52,179 nucleotides of DNA from Candidatus Yanofskybacteria bacterium RIFCSPLOWO2_02_FULL_45_18 (GTDB taxonomy: Bacteria; Patescibacteriota; Minisyncoccia; 2-02-FULL-40-12; GWA2-44-9): contig MGKV01000021.1 of the NCBI GenBank assembly GCA_001795795.1, forward strand, positions 15,855 through 68,033, written 5' to 3'. The first letter of the stretch is position 1, and each line of letters opens with the position of its first letter. The position numbers and the translations under genes were made by a program. The notes under the pieces were generated by a model. It saw only the letters and a list, made by a program, of their open reading frames with translations. It ran no database searches and was not told the DNA's origin. Shown piece after piece: positions 42,479 through 51,448 of the stretch.

Positions 42479-43138
42479 ATGAAAAAACTTGAGACAAAAC
42501 CAGCGATAGAACAAAAACCAGACCATGAAAAGAAAGAGCGGGTAAAGTTTATTCTGGGAGATTTAGGGTTAAAATGGGATGATTTGCGCGGCAAGAGAGT
42601 TCTTGATATTGGGTCCGGTCTTGCCCAACTGGCGCGTGTTGCTAATCGCGAAGGGATTAGCATAATATCCAGCGACCCCTATCTTTGGGGACATGAAAAA
42701 GAGGTAAGCAAGGAAGGGTTGAAAAAGTTAACGGAGGGCGTTCCTTTTGTTAAGGCAAGCGCGGATTTGCTGCCGTTTCCGTCAGAAACATTTGATGTCG
42801 CAACTTCGCATGCCGCTCCGCCCTTGGTTGGCGTGAATACGGAAGCGGATGTAGGGTTGGTTATTGACGAGGTTTACCGTGTGCTTAAAAATGGCGGCGA
42901 ATTTCGCTTCGGCCCCGGCTATCTTCCGACTTATGTTTTCGACAAAGAAATTTTTACTTCCGAAGAAGGGGATACTTTCACGGCTGAACAACGCAAGGTA
43001 AGGATTGCTGACAAAACGCTGGAGCTTTTCAAAAACATTAGCCCGCACATTACAAGACACAAAATTGAGAGTGAGATAGATAGGAACTTTGGTCGTTTGT
43101 ATTATTATATTTTACACAAACCCTATGATAATAAATAA
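42479..43138 (+). CDS. SAM-dependent class I methyltransferase
   Basis: In 219 residues the Rossmann motif I is VLDIGSG (41-47), followed by IISSDPY (motif II acidic residue Asp), FVKASADLLPFPSETFDVATS (motifs III-IV, with PFPSETFD matching the usual PF..xxFD) and VYRVLKNGGEFRFG (motif VI-like). It is a Methyltransf_11-type enzyme with unknown substrate. Its 3' end overlaps pyrG by 14 bases, so the two are probably cotranscribed, though a functional tie is not evident. Confidence 0.85.
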   Translation: MKKLETKPAIEQKPDHEKKERVKFILGDLGLKWDDLRGKRVLDIGSGLAQLARVANREGISIISSDPYLWGHEKEVSKEGLKKLTEGVPFVKASADLLPFPSETFDVATSHAAPPLVGVNTEADVGLVIDEVYRVLKNGGEFRFGPGYLPTYVFDKEIFTSEEGDTFTAEQRKVRIADKTLELFKNISPHITRHKIESEIDRNFGRLYYYILHKPYDNK

Positions 43139-44780
43139 AAAACCTCGTTTTGTTTTTGTGGTGGGCGGGGTGATGTCGGGAATAGGCAAGGGTATCACCA
43201 CGGCCTCCACGGCGCGAATATTCAAGGATTACGGTTTTCGTGTCACCGCCGTCAAAATCGATCCGTATCTGAATATAGATGCGGGCACCATGAACCCCAC
43301 CGAACACGGTGAGGTTTTTGTAACAGATGACGGCATGGAATGCGACCAGGATGTCGGCAATTACGAGCGTTTTTTGGGAGAAGATATTCCCAAGGTCAAC
43401 TATATGACCGCCGGTCTGGTCTATCAGAGTGTTATTGAAAAAGAGCGTAATCTTGCTTATGGCGGCAAATGCGTGGAGGTTATTCCGCACATCACGGATG
43501 AGGTGGAACGTCGGCTGATGAAAGCCGCGCAACTGGCCAAGGCCGATTCGACAGGCTCACGGCAAGCCGATTTTGTGCTGGTGGAGATAGGCGGCACGGT
43601 TGGGGAATATCAGAACCTGATATTTCTTGAAACGGCCAGAATAATGAAGCTTAAAATGCCTGACCGGGTTTTGTTTATGCTGGTCAGTTATTTTCCGATA
43701 CCTAAAATGATCGGCGAGATGAAGACCAAGCCGACCCAGCACGCTGTCAGGGCTCTGAACTCTGCCGGTATCCAGCCGGATATAATTATTGCCCGTTCGG
43801 CGGTGCCGCTGGATGAGTCGCGCAAGCTAAAAGTTTCGGTGTTTTGCAACATGCAACCGCAGGATATTATCTCGGCACCCGATATCGCCAGTATTTATGA
43901 AGTGCCGGTGAATTTTGAAGAGGACAACCTTGGCCGAAGAATTCTGGCTAAGTTTGGCTTAAAGACCAAAGCCAAAGGGCTGAAACAATGGAAAGATTTG
44001 GTGGATCGAATAAGAAAATCCCAAAAACCCGCGCGAATAGGTATTGTGGGGAAATACTTTGGCACCGGGGACTTTATATTATCCGACTCTTATCTCTCGG
44101 TGATAGAAGCCGTCAAACAAGCGGCGTTTTCGCTGAACCGTAAAGCGGAAGTTGCCTGGCTGGATGCCGAAAGTTATGAGAGGGATGCCAAATCGGCGGG
44201 GGAGCTTAAAAAGTTTGACGGTATTATCGTGCCCGGCGGATTCGGCGCGCGGGGCGTGGAGGGCAAGATAAAGGCGATTGAGTACGTGCGCAAAAATAAT
44301 ATCCCGTTTTTGGGGCTTTGCTACGGTTTGCAGTTGGCGACGGTTGAATTTGCGCGCAATGTTTGTGGCCTTCGCGACGCCAACACGACTGAAGTTGACC
44401 CTCAAACACCTCATCCGATAATTCATACCATGGCCGAACAAGTGGAGAAGATAAAACAAAAAGATATGGGCGGTTCCATGCGCCTCGGCGCCTATGACTG
44501 TCAGCTTAACCCGCGGTCTATAAGCCATAAGCTATATGCCATAAGCCGCATCAGTGAGCGCCACCGCCACCGCTACGAAGTTAACGAAAAATACGTGCCG
44601 CTGTTAGAAAAGAAAGGCCTGCTGATCGCCGGCCGCAATCCCCAGCGCAACCTTGTGGAGGTCATTGAACTTCCAAAAAATAAATTCTTCATCGCTTCGC
44701 AATTCCACCCTGAATTCAAAGCCCGTCCCCTTAGTCCCCATCCGTTGTTCGTGGGATTTATAAAAGCGGCGACGGAATAA
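43125..44780 (+). CDS. pyrG: CTP synthase
   Basis: I start at the ATG of MIINKKPRFVFVVGGVMSGIGKG, since CTP synthases begin just before this P-loop; 551 residues is the family norm. The synthase domain (about 1-280) has KIDPYLNIDAGTMNPTEHGEVFV-type core and EIGGTVGEYQN; the GATase1 domain (about 305-545) has GGFGARGVEGK, FLGLCYGLQ with nucleophile Cys near 400 and the His/Glu pair in SQFHPEF. It makes CTP from UTP with glutamine. A small ADSTGSRQADF loop and SHKLYAIS, encoded by 7-mer repeats, decorate it. Confidence 0.97.
   Translation: MIINKKPRFVFVVGGVMSGIGKGITTASTARIFKDYGFRVTAVKIDPYLNIDAGTMNPTEHGEVFVTDDGMECDQDVGNYERFLGEDIPKVNYMTAGLVYQSVIEKERNLAYGGKCVEVIPHITDEVERRLMKAAQLAKADSTGSRQADFVLVEIGGTVGEYQNLIFLETARIMKLKMPDRVLFMLVSYFPIPKMIGEMKTKPTQHAVRALNSAGIQPDIIIARSAVPLDESRKLKVSVFCNMQPQDIISAPDIASIYEVPVNFEEDNLGRRILAKFGLKTKAKGLKQWKDLVDRIRKSQKPARIGIVGKYFGTGDFILSDSYLSVIEAVKQAAFSLNRKAEVAWLDAESYERDAKSAGELKKFDGIIVPGGFGARGVEGKIKAIEYVRKNNIPFLGLCYGLQLATVEFARNVCGLRDANTTEVDPQTPHPIIHTMAEQVEKIKQKDMGGSMRLGAYDCQLNPRSISHKLYAISRISERHRHRYEVNEKYVPLLEKKGLLIAGRNPQRNLVEVIELPKNKFFIASQFHPEFKARPLSPHPLFVGFIKAATE
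44516..44550 (+). repeat. Tandem heptad repeat inside pyrG, 5 units
   Basis: GTCTATA, AGCCATA, AGCTATA, TGCCATA, AGCCGCA in one phase; they encode ISHKLYAIS just before the conserved ISERHRHRYEVN block. Confidence 0.8.
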
Positions 44781-44874
44781 TACTTTGCAAATCGTTATTT
44801 CAGCGGATTTGCGCGGGTGGTTTAATATGCTATTATTCCATCATCTGTTCTTTGAAAATTGAGGTGGTGATTGC

Positions 44875-45144
44875 GTGAAAAAAGAGTATTTCCTGAAATG
44901 TTGGGTGGGGCCGGGCATGTTTCCCGACGAGCGGAGCATTTGTTTCAAAGACAAGGACGGCAATGATATTTCCGGTTTTGTGTGGGCAGGAGCGGTTGAT
45001 GAAGAAAACGGCCTTGTACGCGTTGACATATGCAATGAAACATTAGATGTTTTTCTCGTGACGAACGGCGGATGGGAGCTTTTTATGTCCAGGCGGGTAT
45101 GGGTTCCCAAAGATGCGATTGTAATCAAAAACAAAGAAAAATGA
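44875..45144 (+). CDS. Small protein of unknown function
   Basis: GTG start with GAGGTGGTG upstream. The 89-residue product is beta-rich with aromatic residues (YFLKCWVGPGMFPDERSICFKDKDGND, GGWELFMSRRVWVPKDAIVI) and two Cys. No membrane helix or family motif is seen. It is 10 bases from the next gene and likely forms an operon with it. Confidence 0.55.
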   Translation: MKKEYFLKCWVGPGMFPDERSICFKDKDGNDISGFVWAGAVDEENGLVRVDICNETLDVFLVTNGGWELFMSRRVWVPKDAIVIKNKEK

Positions 45145-45153
45145 CGGTGCGAG

Positions 45154-45546
45154 ATGACATCAATTGAATTCTTAGATGAGTTTTTGACCAAGTTTTTGGT
45201 TTATTTAATTTTTGAAAATAAGGTATCTTGCCGCCATTCCGAGGCGGGATATCATATCACGGCCGGCGGGAAAGAAATTGCCATGATAGAGTGGGAACCG
45301 CCGAAAGACAAAGAATACTCCAAAGAACCAGTTGTGTGGTTGGGGCGCGAGAAACTCATTGGTATGAGATATTTGATACTTGCTGAAGCCGCTCAAGTCA
45401 TAATTCAGCAGAAGATTGATATGGAAAATGACGGATTAAAGAAGATAAACGAGTATATGCTGAACTGGCATCAAGAGGAACGAGAGATGCGCGCGGATGC
45501 CGCGCTTAGGGACATTAAAAAGAAATATTCCGAATTGATAAATTAA
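45154..45546 (+). CDS. Small soluble protein of unknown function
   Basis: The 130-residue product begins with a helix (IEFLDEFLTKFLVYLIFENKV), has a short beta part (SEAGYHITAGGKEIAMIEWEPP) and ends in long charged helices. ATG start 9 bases after the stop of the preceding gene; both seem to be cotranscribed orphans. A double hairpin with T tract ends the unit. Confidence 0.55.
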   Translation: MTSIEFLDEFLTKFLVYLIFENKVSCRHSEAGYHITAGGKEIAMIEWEPPKDKEYSKEPVVWLGREKLIGMRYLILAEAAQVIIQQKIDMENDGLKKINEYMLNWHQEEREMRADAALRDIKKKYSELIN

Positions 45547-45549
45547 AAA

Positions 45550-45601
45550 CCCTCGCCGTGGCGGGGGATTTTTTGTGGGGCGCAATCAGATTGCGCCCCA
45601 C
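45550..45601 (+). terminator. Double-hairpin terminator between convergent genes
   Basis: CCCTCGCC/GGCGGGGG followed by six T, then a 12-bp stem GTGGGGCGCAAT and complement next to the PBP gene end. Confidence 0.8.
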
Positions 45602-48025
45602 TTATTTTGAATCATTTTCTGCTGACTCTGGATGCGGAGCCACGAAGGGCTTGGCCGGATCGGTAATTTCGGGATAAAAATCTTTGGGCCGGTCTTTGTA
45701 GGCCTCTTCAAGAATTTTCATCAGGACCGGCAAAGCTCTTTTGCCGCCGCTTTCATTCTCGCCATTTTCGGCTTTAAGGGGCAGTTTGTCTTTTCGGCCT
45801 ATCCAGACGACGCCGCACACAGAAGGTGTGCAGGCCTTTATCCAAAGGTCAGTTGCATCGCCGTCTTGGTTGGTGGCGGTGCCGGTCTTAGCTATCAGCC
45901 CCACCCCGAGCGATCTGGCTTTTTGAGCGGTGCCGTGGAGCAGTTCTACCGTAGACCGTAGTCCGCGGATGATCTGCGCTTGTAGATTGTCGGGGAATAT
46001 TTGTTTTCCATTTTGTTGTTGCTGCCGGAAAACGATAGCTCCAGCCGCATCGCTGATTATCTTGACACTGTAGGGCTCAACATAGTTGCCGTTAAAGCCG
46101 GTCATCGCTCTAACCAGTTCAAAGGGCGAGGCCTCGATAGAACCGATGGCTACGGTTAAGCCCGGGTCAAGCGGCGGCTCCTTATCAAGGGCGTAGACGA
46201 TGCGGGCAATCTTCAACTTAGTATCATCGGGGAGGTTCTTTTCCAGAACACCACCCCGGAAAAGAAGTTTGTTAAGTGTCCCGCTATCAAAGTTTTCCGG
46301 TATATGGCATTTACACTTATCTTCAACTCGCTTGACGATATCAATTCCCAGCCGCTGGGCCATTTCCAAAATTTCATATTTGGAAACACGCATGGCGACC
46401 CCGTTAATCACCATTTGAACACCGCTCATTGTCGCGCAATTGCGCGATTGGGTTAGGGCGACTACGGCATCTATGGTGCCCATATAACGAGGCAACCCCT
46501 GATAGGGGAAATTGACGAAAAATTTAAGCACCCCATTACCCATATGGGCTCCCACGCTGGGAGAATCGTTTAGCTGACAAGGTCCATTGCCTTCATCAGC
46601 ACAACTTAGCCGCCCGCCGTCCTCAAGCCATTTGGCATAAAAGTATGGCTTAAAGGTTGAACCGGTTTGGCGCTGGAACTGGTTGAGCGGGTATTGGTTT
46701 TCGCGAAACTGCGGTTCCTGTGTCCAGACTCGGATGGCTCCGGTCTTGGCGTCAACAAGTATGGCGGCTCCCCAAAGATCTTGTTTAAGCATGGGGTTGG
46801 CTGTTTTCATTTTTTCCAATGTCTGATGCAGAGCTTCGTAAGCAACCGACTGTAGGCGGCTATTAATGGTAGTATGAACTCTAATGCCGGTGTCAACTAC
46901 CCTAAACTTATCGCGTAGTCCCAAAAAGACATACTGTGAAAAATGCTGGTTGATTTTGTCTTTTTGACTCCTCTCGGGAATCGGCCGCTTTCCGTATTCT
47001 ATTTTCTGTTTGTAAGTTATCCCGCCGTCTTCGTAGAGCTGTTTCAAAGCGCGGTTTCTTAACGCTTTGAACTCTTTTGGGTTGCGAAAAGGCGAATTGC
47101 CGGGCATTCTGGCTAGGCAGACGATGTCTACCGCACTGCCCTTATCCAGTTCCCAGACATTTTTACGGAAGTAAAACTTGGAAGCGGATTGGATGCCGTA
47201 ACGCCCATAGTCAAAATAAACATTATTAAGCCAGATTTCCAATATTTTATTGCGTGGGAGGTGTGATTCTAAGTGCCAAGCATAGAAAACTTCTGCTATT
47301 TTTCTTTTGATGCCGTCGCTTAATTTTTTAGTTTCCCGCTCTTTCTTAAGATATTCCCGGGCGAAATAATTTTTGGCCACTTGTTGGCTGATAGTTGAAC
47401 CGCCTTGGTTTTTAACTAAGCGCCCGTCTTTGACAGACGCCTTAACATCAGCGGTCAGAGCCCTGATTATCCCGATTATGTCAAAAGCAAAGGGGCGAGT
47501 GTCAAAGCGCCTATCTTCTAGCGCCTTAGCCACCTCCGGAAAGACGCCCATTTCATCCAAATTAAGGGATTCGCGGCAGTAAAGACACCGTTCGTCAATT
47601 ACGCGGCCGTCATTGTCATAGAAGTAAGAACTCTCATATTTGTTGGTTTCAAGACGTGACCAGTCGGGTATGTAAGTGAAATAGAGGTTACCGAGGAAAA
47701 GCAGGACTGCTACGGTAACCAGCAGAGACACTTTAACTGTGCCTTGCCAATGCCTTGCCAGACAACGCAGGGTTTTCCACGGAGAATGAAGCGGCGATAA
47801 TGCTAGCCAGACAAATTTCAGCATTTTGGCTAGGCCGCTTGTGGCCAGAAAGAACTCATCAAAAAGATTAACGCAACCGAACACTAGTGATCTGAAAATT
47901 AATTCAAGCCAATTGCCGATAGTTTCCCTTATGTCTTTTGCGGTTCTGGCCATGACAATTCCGAAGAGCCACAATAATCCGGGTATTAATCCGAAAACAA
48001 ACCAGACAGCTCTAAAAAACCACAT
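45602..48025 (-). CDS. Class A penicillin-binding protein (transglycosylase/transpeptidase)
   Basis: The 807-residue protein has N-terminal hydrophobic segments (about 5-30 and 98-118), a GT51 transglycosylase domain with the catalytic Glu in ALEDRRF (about 170) and GGSTISQQ, and a transpeptidase domain with SxxK in TGSTFKPY (about 457), SxN in TQSRNCA (about 529) and KTGT (about 713). It polymerises lipid II and cross-links peptidoglycan, PBP1A/1C type. The extracytoplasmic part is unusually rich in Cys, including a CLYC pair between membrane anchor and GT51 and CKCH before the KTGT lobe. ATG start; single gene. Confidence 0.95.
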   Translation of the reverse strand: MWFFRAVWFVFGLIPGLLWLFGIVMARTAKDIRETIGNWLELIFRSLVFGCVNLFDEFFLATSGLAKMLKFVWLALSPLHSPWKTLRCLARHWQGTVKVSLLVTVAVLLFLGNLYFTYIPDWSRLETNKYESSYFYDNDGRVIDERCLYCRESLNLDEMGVFPEVAKALEDRRFDTRPFAFDIIGIIRALTADVKASVKDGRLVKNQGGSTISQQVAKNYFAREYLKKERETKKLSDGIKRKIAEVFYAWHLESHLPRNKILEIWLNNVYFDYGRYGIQSASKFYFRKNVWELDKGSAVDIVCLARMPGNSPFRNPKEFKALRNRALKQLYEDGGITYKQKIEYGKRPIPERSQKDKINQHFSQYVFLGLRDKFRVVDTGIRVHTTINSRLQSVAYEALHQTLEKMKTANPMLKQDLWGAAILVDAKTGAIRVWTQEPQFRENQYPLNQFQRQTGSTFKPYFYAKWLEDGGRLSCADEGNGPCQLNDSPSVGAHMGNGVLKFFVNFPYQGLPRYMGTIDAVVALTQSRNCATMSGVQMVINGVAMRVSKYEILEMAQRLGIDIVKRVEDKCKCHIPENFDSGTLNKLLFRGGVLEKNLPDDTKLKIARIVYALDKEPPLDPGLTVAIGSIEASPFELVRAMTGFNGNYVEPYSVKIISDAAGAIVFRQQQQNGKQIFPDNLQAQIIRGLRSTVELLHGTAQKARSLGVGLIAKTGTATNQDGDATDLWIKACTPSVCGVVWIGRKDKLPLKAENGENESGGKRALPVLMKILEEAYKDRPKDFYPEITDPAKPFVAPHPESAENDSK

Positions 48026-48215
48026 TTAACGCCTCAAATTGCTTAGATTATTTGTTATTTTGTCAAGAAACTTACCTGAAAGATATACCAAGCGGACTTC
48101 AAAGTCAAAATTTTGATTTATTCAAAAATGTGGTAAATTAAAGCAGTATTGAGGTTATCTCAAACATAAAGCGGTCTGTCGTGTTGCCGAAAAGCAATGA
48201 TAGCCGCAAAATCAT

Positions 48216-48758
48216 ATGTGGTTATATATTATACTTGGATTGGTCGTTTTGTGGCTGGTCGGAATGTATAATTCGCTGGTTGTCTCCCGCAACCGCGTCA
48301 AGGAGGCGTGGTCGGACATTGATGTCCAGTTAAAGCGGCGCTACGACCTGATTCCCAATTTGGTGGAAACGGTTAAGGGTTACGCGGCGCACGAAAGCGG
48401 GGTGCTTGAAAAAGTGATTAGAGCGCGGGCGGAAGCGATGGGCGTCAAGTCGGTGGCCCAGCACGCCGAGGCGGAGAATATGCTTTCCGGCGCATTGAAA
48501 AATCTTTTTGCTCTGGCCGAGGCCTATCCCAACCTTAAAGCGTCCGACAACTTTGTGAAATTGCAGGACGAGGTCACCGATACTGAAGATAAGATACAGG
48601 CCGCCCGCAGGTTCTACAACTCCAATGTTATGACGCTGAATAATAAGGTTGAGGGTTTCCCGACAAACCTGATGGCTGGCCCGTTCGGATTTGCTAAGGC
48701 CGACTTCTTTCAGCTGGGCTTGGAAGCGGAGCGTGAGAATATAAAGATACTGTTTTAA
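48216..48758 (+). CDS. lemA: LemA family protein
   Basis: One N-terminal helix (about 2-20) and the LemA signature: NSLVVSRNRVKEAWSDIDVQLKRRYDLIPNLVETVKGYAAHE, then ALAEAYPNLKASDNFVKLQDEVTDTEDKIQAARRFYNSNVMTLN. Length 180 is normal. LemA proteins have a helical-bundle domain outside the membrane and are usually next to htpX or TPM-domain genes; here htpX lies two genes downstream. Function unsettled, envelope stress suspected. Confidence 0.95.
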   Translation: MWLYIILGLVVLWLVGMYNSLVVSRNRVKEAWSDIDVQLKRRYDLIPNLVETVKGYAAHESGVLEKVIRARAEAMGVKSVAQHAEAENMLSGALKNLFALAEAYPNLKASDNFVKLQDEVTDTEDKIQAARRFYNSNVMTLNNKVEGFPTNLMAGPFGFAKADFFQLGLEAERENIKILF

Positions 48759-48760
48759 AT

Positions 48761-49576
48761 ATGTCAGACAAATTTGAGAAGGAGAGAATAATTTTAGAAA
48801 AGGAAAGAGTTTTGACTTACTCGAAATTGAGTTGTCCGTTAGGATGCCGCTATTGTTTTGTCGGAGATTTGAATATCGAACAGCAAAAGGATGCGGTTTA
48901 CTTGTCCGAAAAACAGACGGAATTGTTATTTCAATTGCCGTCAGAAATTAAATTAATAATGCTCGGCTGTGACACGGAATTCTTACAGGATAAAAAATCT
49001 GCATTGGAAATTCTTGGGAGGCTTATTAAAACTGGGCGGGATATTTCTATTATTACCAAGTTGTCCTTACCGCCCGAGTTTATAAAAAATTTGTCAGAAA
49101 TTAATCGAAAATTAAATAAAAATGGAAATTTTTTGATATTTTCGATAAGTTTGACTTGTCTGGAATCGGCTAAAATTTGGGAACCGAAGGTTCCGGCACC
49201 TGCCAAAAGAATAGAAACGTTAAGAAGCGCCCACGAATCAGGAATTAAAACACTGCTGGCCCTGAGGCCATTATTGCCGACAATATCGGATTCAGAGCTT
49301 GAGAGCGTCATAAAGCTGACAGAGGGAATTTCATGTGGATTTTATTCTGGTCCGCTTTATCTTAAAAACTTAGACGAAGACCCGATTAGAGATATTAAGG
49401 ATTTAATTATTGAAAAAGTTGAGCCTGACTGGATGCCAAAAGGCAATTCTTTTTATAAAGTTGAAAAGGCTGGCCAAATGGAAAATCTCAAAAATGTTAT
49501 AGAAAAATATAATAAAAAGTTATTTGATGGTGTAGCAGAAGCCGTTAAGTATTTGAAAGAAAATGAAAAATATTGA
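48761..49576 (+). CDS. Radical SAM protein
   Basis: The 271-residue product has the cluster motif CxxxCxxC (Cys25, Cys29, Cys32 in SCPLGCRYCF), then a partial TIM-barrel pattern (IKLIMLGCDTEF, DISIITKLSLP, FLIFSISLTC, IKTLLALRPLLPT). The reaction is unknown; the layout is like small radical SAM enzymes of the SPL-like group. It starts 2 bases after the lemA stop and overlaps the next gene by 14 bases. The sequence is clearly AT-richer than lemA and htpX, which suggests transfer of the pair into the lemA-htpX operon. Confidence 0.8.
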   Translation: MSDKFEKERIILEKERVLTYSKLSCPLGCRYCFVGDLNIEQQKDAVYLSEKQTELLFQLPSEIKLIMLGCDTEFLQDKKSALEILGRLIKTGRDISIITKLSLPPEFIKNLSEINRKLNKNGNFLIFSISLTCLESAKIWEPKVPAPAKRIETLRSAHESGIKTLLALRPLLPTISDSELESVIKLTEGISCGFYSGPLYLKNLDEDPIRDIKDLIIEKVEPDWMPKGNSFYKVEKAGQMENLKNVIEKYNKKLFDGVAEAVKYLKENEKY

Positions 49577-50081
49577 ATTCAAAGTGTCGCTTGGCGATAA
49601 AATAGTTTCTCCCGGCAAACTAAAAAATCTAGGAGCGGTCTACGAGGGAAGACTTACTCAAAGAGATATTTATTTTAACTGTAAAAAGGGAAGGATTAAA
49701 TTGAGATTTTTAAATGGAAAGAAGGCGGAATTAATTTTTTACAAAAGAGCCGACAACAAAAAATCCAGAGTCTCTAACTATCAAATTTTAGAAATGGGCC
49801 TCGCTTATGCCAGACCAATTTTAAGCATATTAAATCAATCGTTAGGAAAGAGGGCAACTGTTGAAAAATCAAGAGAACTCTGGGTATATAAACACACTAG
49901 AATCCACCTTGATAGGGTTAAGAAACTTGGAAACTATCTTGAACTGGAGACGGCAATTGGCGGGATTAGTTGGAAAAACGGCATGGCCGAACATTTAAAG
50001 GTAAAAAGTGGGTTAGGATTAAATATTTTCAAATCCGTAAGCGAATCTTATGAGGACTTAATCAAATTCTTAAATAATTGA
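49563..50081 (+). CDS. CYTH-domain protein (triphosphate tunnel fold)
   Basis: In 172 residues the pattern of CYTH proteins is visible: N-terminal NIEFKVS (shortened ExExK signature), RDIYFNCKKGRIKLRFLNGKKAELIFYKR (alternating basic residues on strands lining the tunnel), then ARPILSILNQSLGKRATVEKSRELWVYKHTRIHLDRVKKLGNYLELE, the class IV cyclase/thiamine-triphosphatase type C-terminus. Substrate could be a nucleotide or inorganic triphosphate. Coupled to the radical SAM gene by a 14-base overlap, and equally AT-rich. Confidence 0.8.
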   Translation: MKNIEFKVSLGDKIVSPGKLKNLGAVYEGRLTQRDIYFNCKKGRIKLRFLNGKKAELIFYKRADNKKSRVSNYQILEMGLAYARPILSILNQSLGKRATVEKSRELWVYKHTRIHLDRVKKLGNYLELETAIGGISWKNGMAEHLKVKSGLGLNIFKSVSESYEDLIKFLNN

Positions 50082-50090
50082 AAACCATTA

Positions 50091-50990
50091 ATGCCTAATC
50101 TCTATACCCAAGCCGATTCCAACATCCGCAAGACGTGGTTATTGATAACCGTGTTTTTGGTTTTGATAATTGTGCTGGGATGGGTGTTCGCGCGAGCTTA
50201 TCAGCGGCCGGACATATTGTATTTTGCCGTGGGCTTGAGTTTTTTGATGAACTTTCTGGCCTACTATAAGTCCGACTCCATCGCTTTGGCGATGTCGCAC
50301 GCCCAGCCGGTCAAGCGGGAACAATACGTTGACCTTTTCCAAATCGTTGAGAATCTCTGCATAACCGCCGGACTGCCGATGCCGCGGATGTATATCATTC
50401 CCGAGCTGCAGATTAACGCTTTTGCCACCGGACGCAATGCCAAACATGCGGCGGTTGCCGTAACGCAGGGGGCTTTGCAAAAATTAAACGAAAACGAGCT
50501 TAAGGGCGTGCTGGCCCATGAATTGTCGCATGTCGGCAACCGTGATATTTTGATTTCGTCGGTGGTTGTGGTCTTAGCCGGACTTGTGGCGATATTGTCG
50601 GACTGGTTTTTAAGGGCCAGTTTTTTCCAAGGACGCGGTGACCGTGACCGTGACGGCGGGGGAGGGCTGATCATGCTGATTGGTTTGGCCCTTGCGATAT
50701 TGGCGCCGCTGGCGGCGACATTGATTCGTTTGGCGGTGTCGCGCAAGCGCGAGTATCTGGCCGATGCCTCCGGCGCTTTGCTAACCCGCTACCCCGAAGG
50801 CCTTGCCTCGGCGCTGGAAAAGATAAAGAGTGACGGGAGCGCCATGCGTTTTGCAGCGCACAATGCCACCGCGCATTTATTTTTATCTAATCCGTTTAAA
50901 GGTCAGCATGGTCGAAGCTGGCTGACTAATTTGTTCATGACCCACCCGCCGCTGGAAGATAGAATTAAGACGCTAAGAAGTTTAAGATAA
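50091..50990 (+). CDS. htpX: HtpX-like membrane zinc metalloprotease (M48)
   Basis: The 299-residue protein has four hydrophobic segments (about 15-35, 40-58, 155-175, 190-215), the zinc motif His143-Glu-x-x-His147 (LAHELSHVGN) and the third ligand region KREYLADASGA. HtpX degrades damaged membrane proteins. ATG start 7 bases after the CYTH gene. lemA and htpX are usually adjacent, so the interposed pair is secondary. Confidence 0.95.
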   Translation: MPNLYTQADSNIRKTWLLITVFLVLIIVLGWVFARAYQRPDILYFAVGLSFLMNFLAYYKSDSIALAMSHAQPVKREQYVDLFQIVENLCITAGLPMPRMYIIPELQINAFATGRNAKHAAVAVTQGALQKLNENELKGVLAHELSHVGNRDILISSVVVVLAGLVAILSDWFLRASFFQGRGDRDRDGGGGLIMLIGLALAILAPLAATLIRLAVSRKREYLADASGALLTRYPEGLASALEKIKSDGSAMRFAAHNATAHLFLSNPFKGQHGRSWLTNLFMTHPPLEDRIKTLRSLR

Positions 50991-51010
50991 CCTTAAATTT
51001 AACAGAACCA

Positions 51011-51448
51011 ATGAACGAAAAAAATAAAATTGAAGAGCCGAAAAAGTTTGATTTTACCAAGATTGATACCGAGTTAATCCGGGACAATAGCGGCAAAGTT
51101 ACCGGCAAAGTGGAAACGATTTCGGTGATTGATGAAGATACCGCGTTTGAACTGGAAGCGATGCTCGGCGGCGACAACCGCGATAAGTCGGGTATTCAGC
51201 GAAAGATTAACGAGTTAAGATGCTACTTTGAATTGGAAGACAGGCATATGGTTCTTAAGAAAGTGAAACTTCTGGATCCCAACGGGGAAGTTCTACAGTA
51301 TCAGAACTTGGAAAAATTGCCGCCCTTGACCATGCGCCATATGGAAGAACTGTTTACCCGATTTCAGGGGAAGGTCATGCTTAATATCCGGGATGCCGAC
51401 AAAGAAAAGAAGCGTCAGCTTGAGGCGAAGCGTTTTGAGATAAATTGA
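51011..51448 (+). CDS. Small soluble protein of unknown function
   Basis: The 145-residue product is acidic and mixed alpha/beta: KFDFTKIDTELIRDNSGKVTGKVETISVIDEDTAFELEAML, then a basic tail (DKEKKRQLEAKRFEIN). No recognised domain. ATG start 20 bases after htpX. Its last bases overlap, on the other strand, the extended reading frame of the recombinase. Confidence 0.55.
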   Translation: MNEKNKIEEPKKFDFTKIDTELIRDNSGKVTGKVETISVIDEDTAFELEAMLGGDNRDKSGIQRKINELRCYFELEDRHMVLKKVKLLDPNGEVLQYQNLEKLPPLTMRHMEELFTRFQGKVMLNIRDADKEKKRQLEAKRFEIN

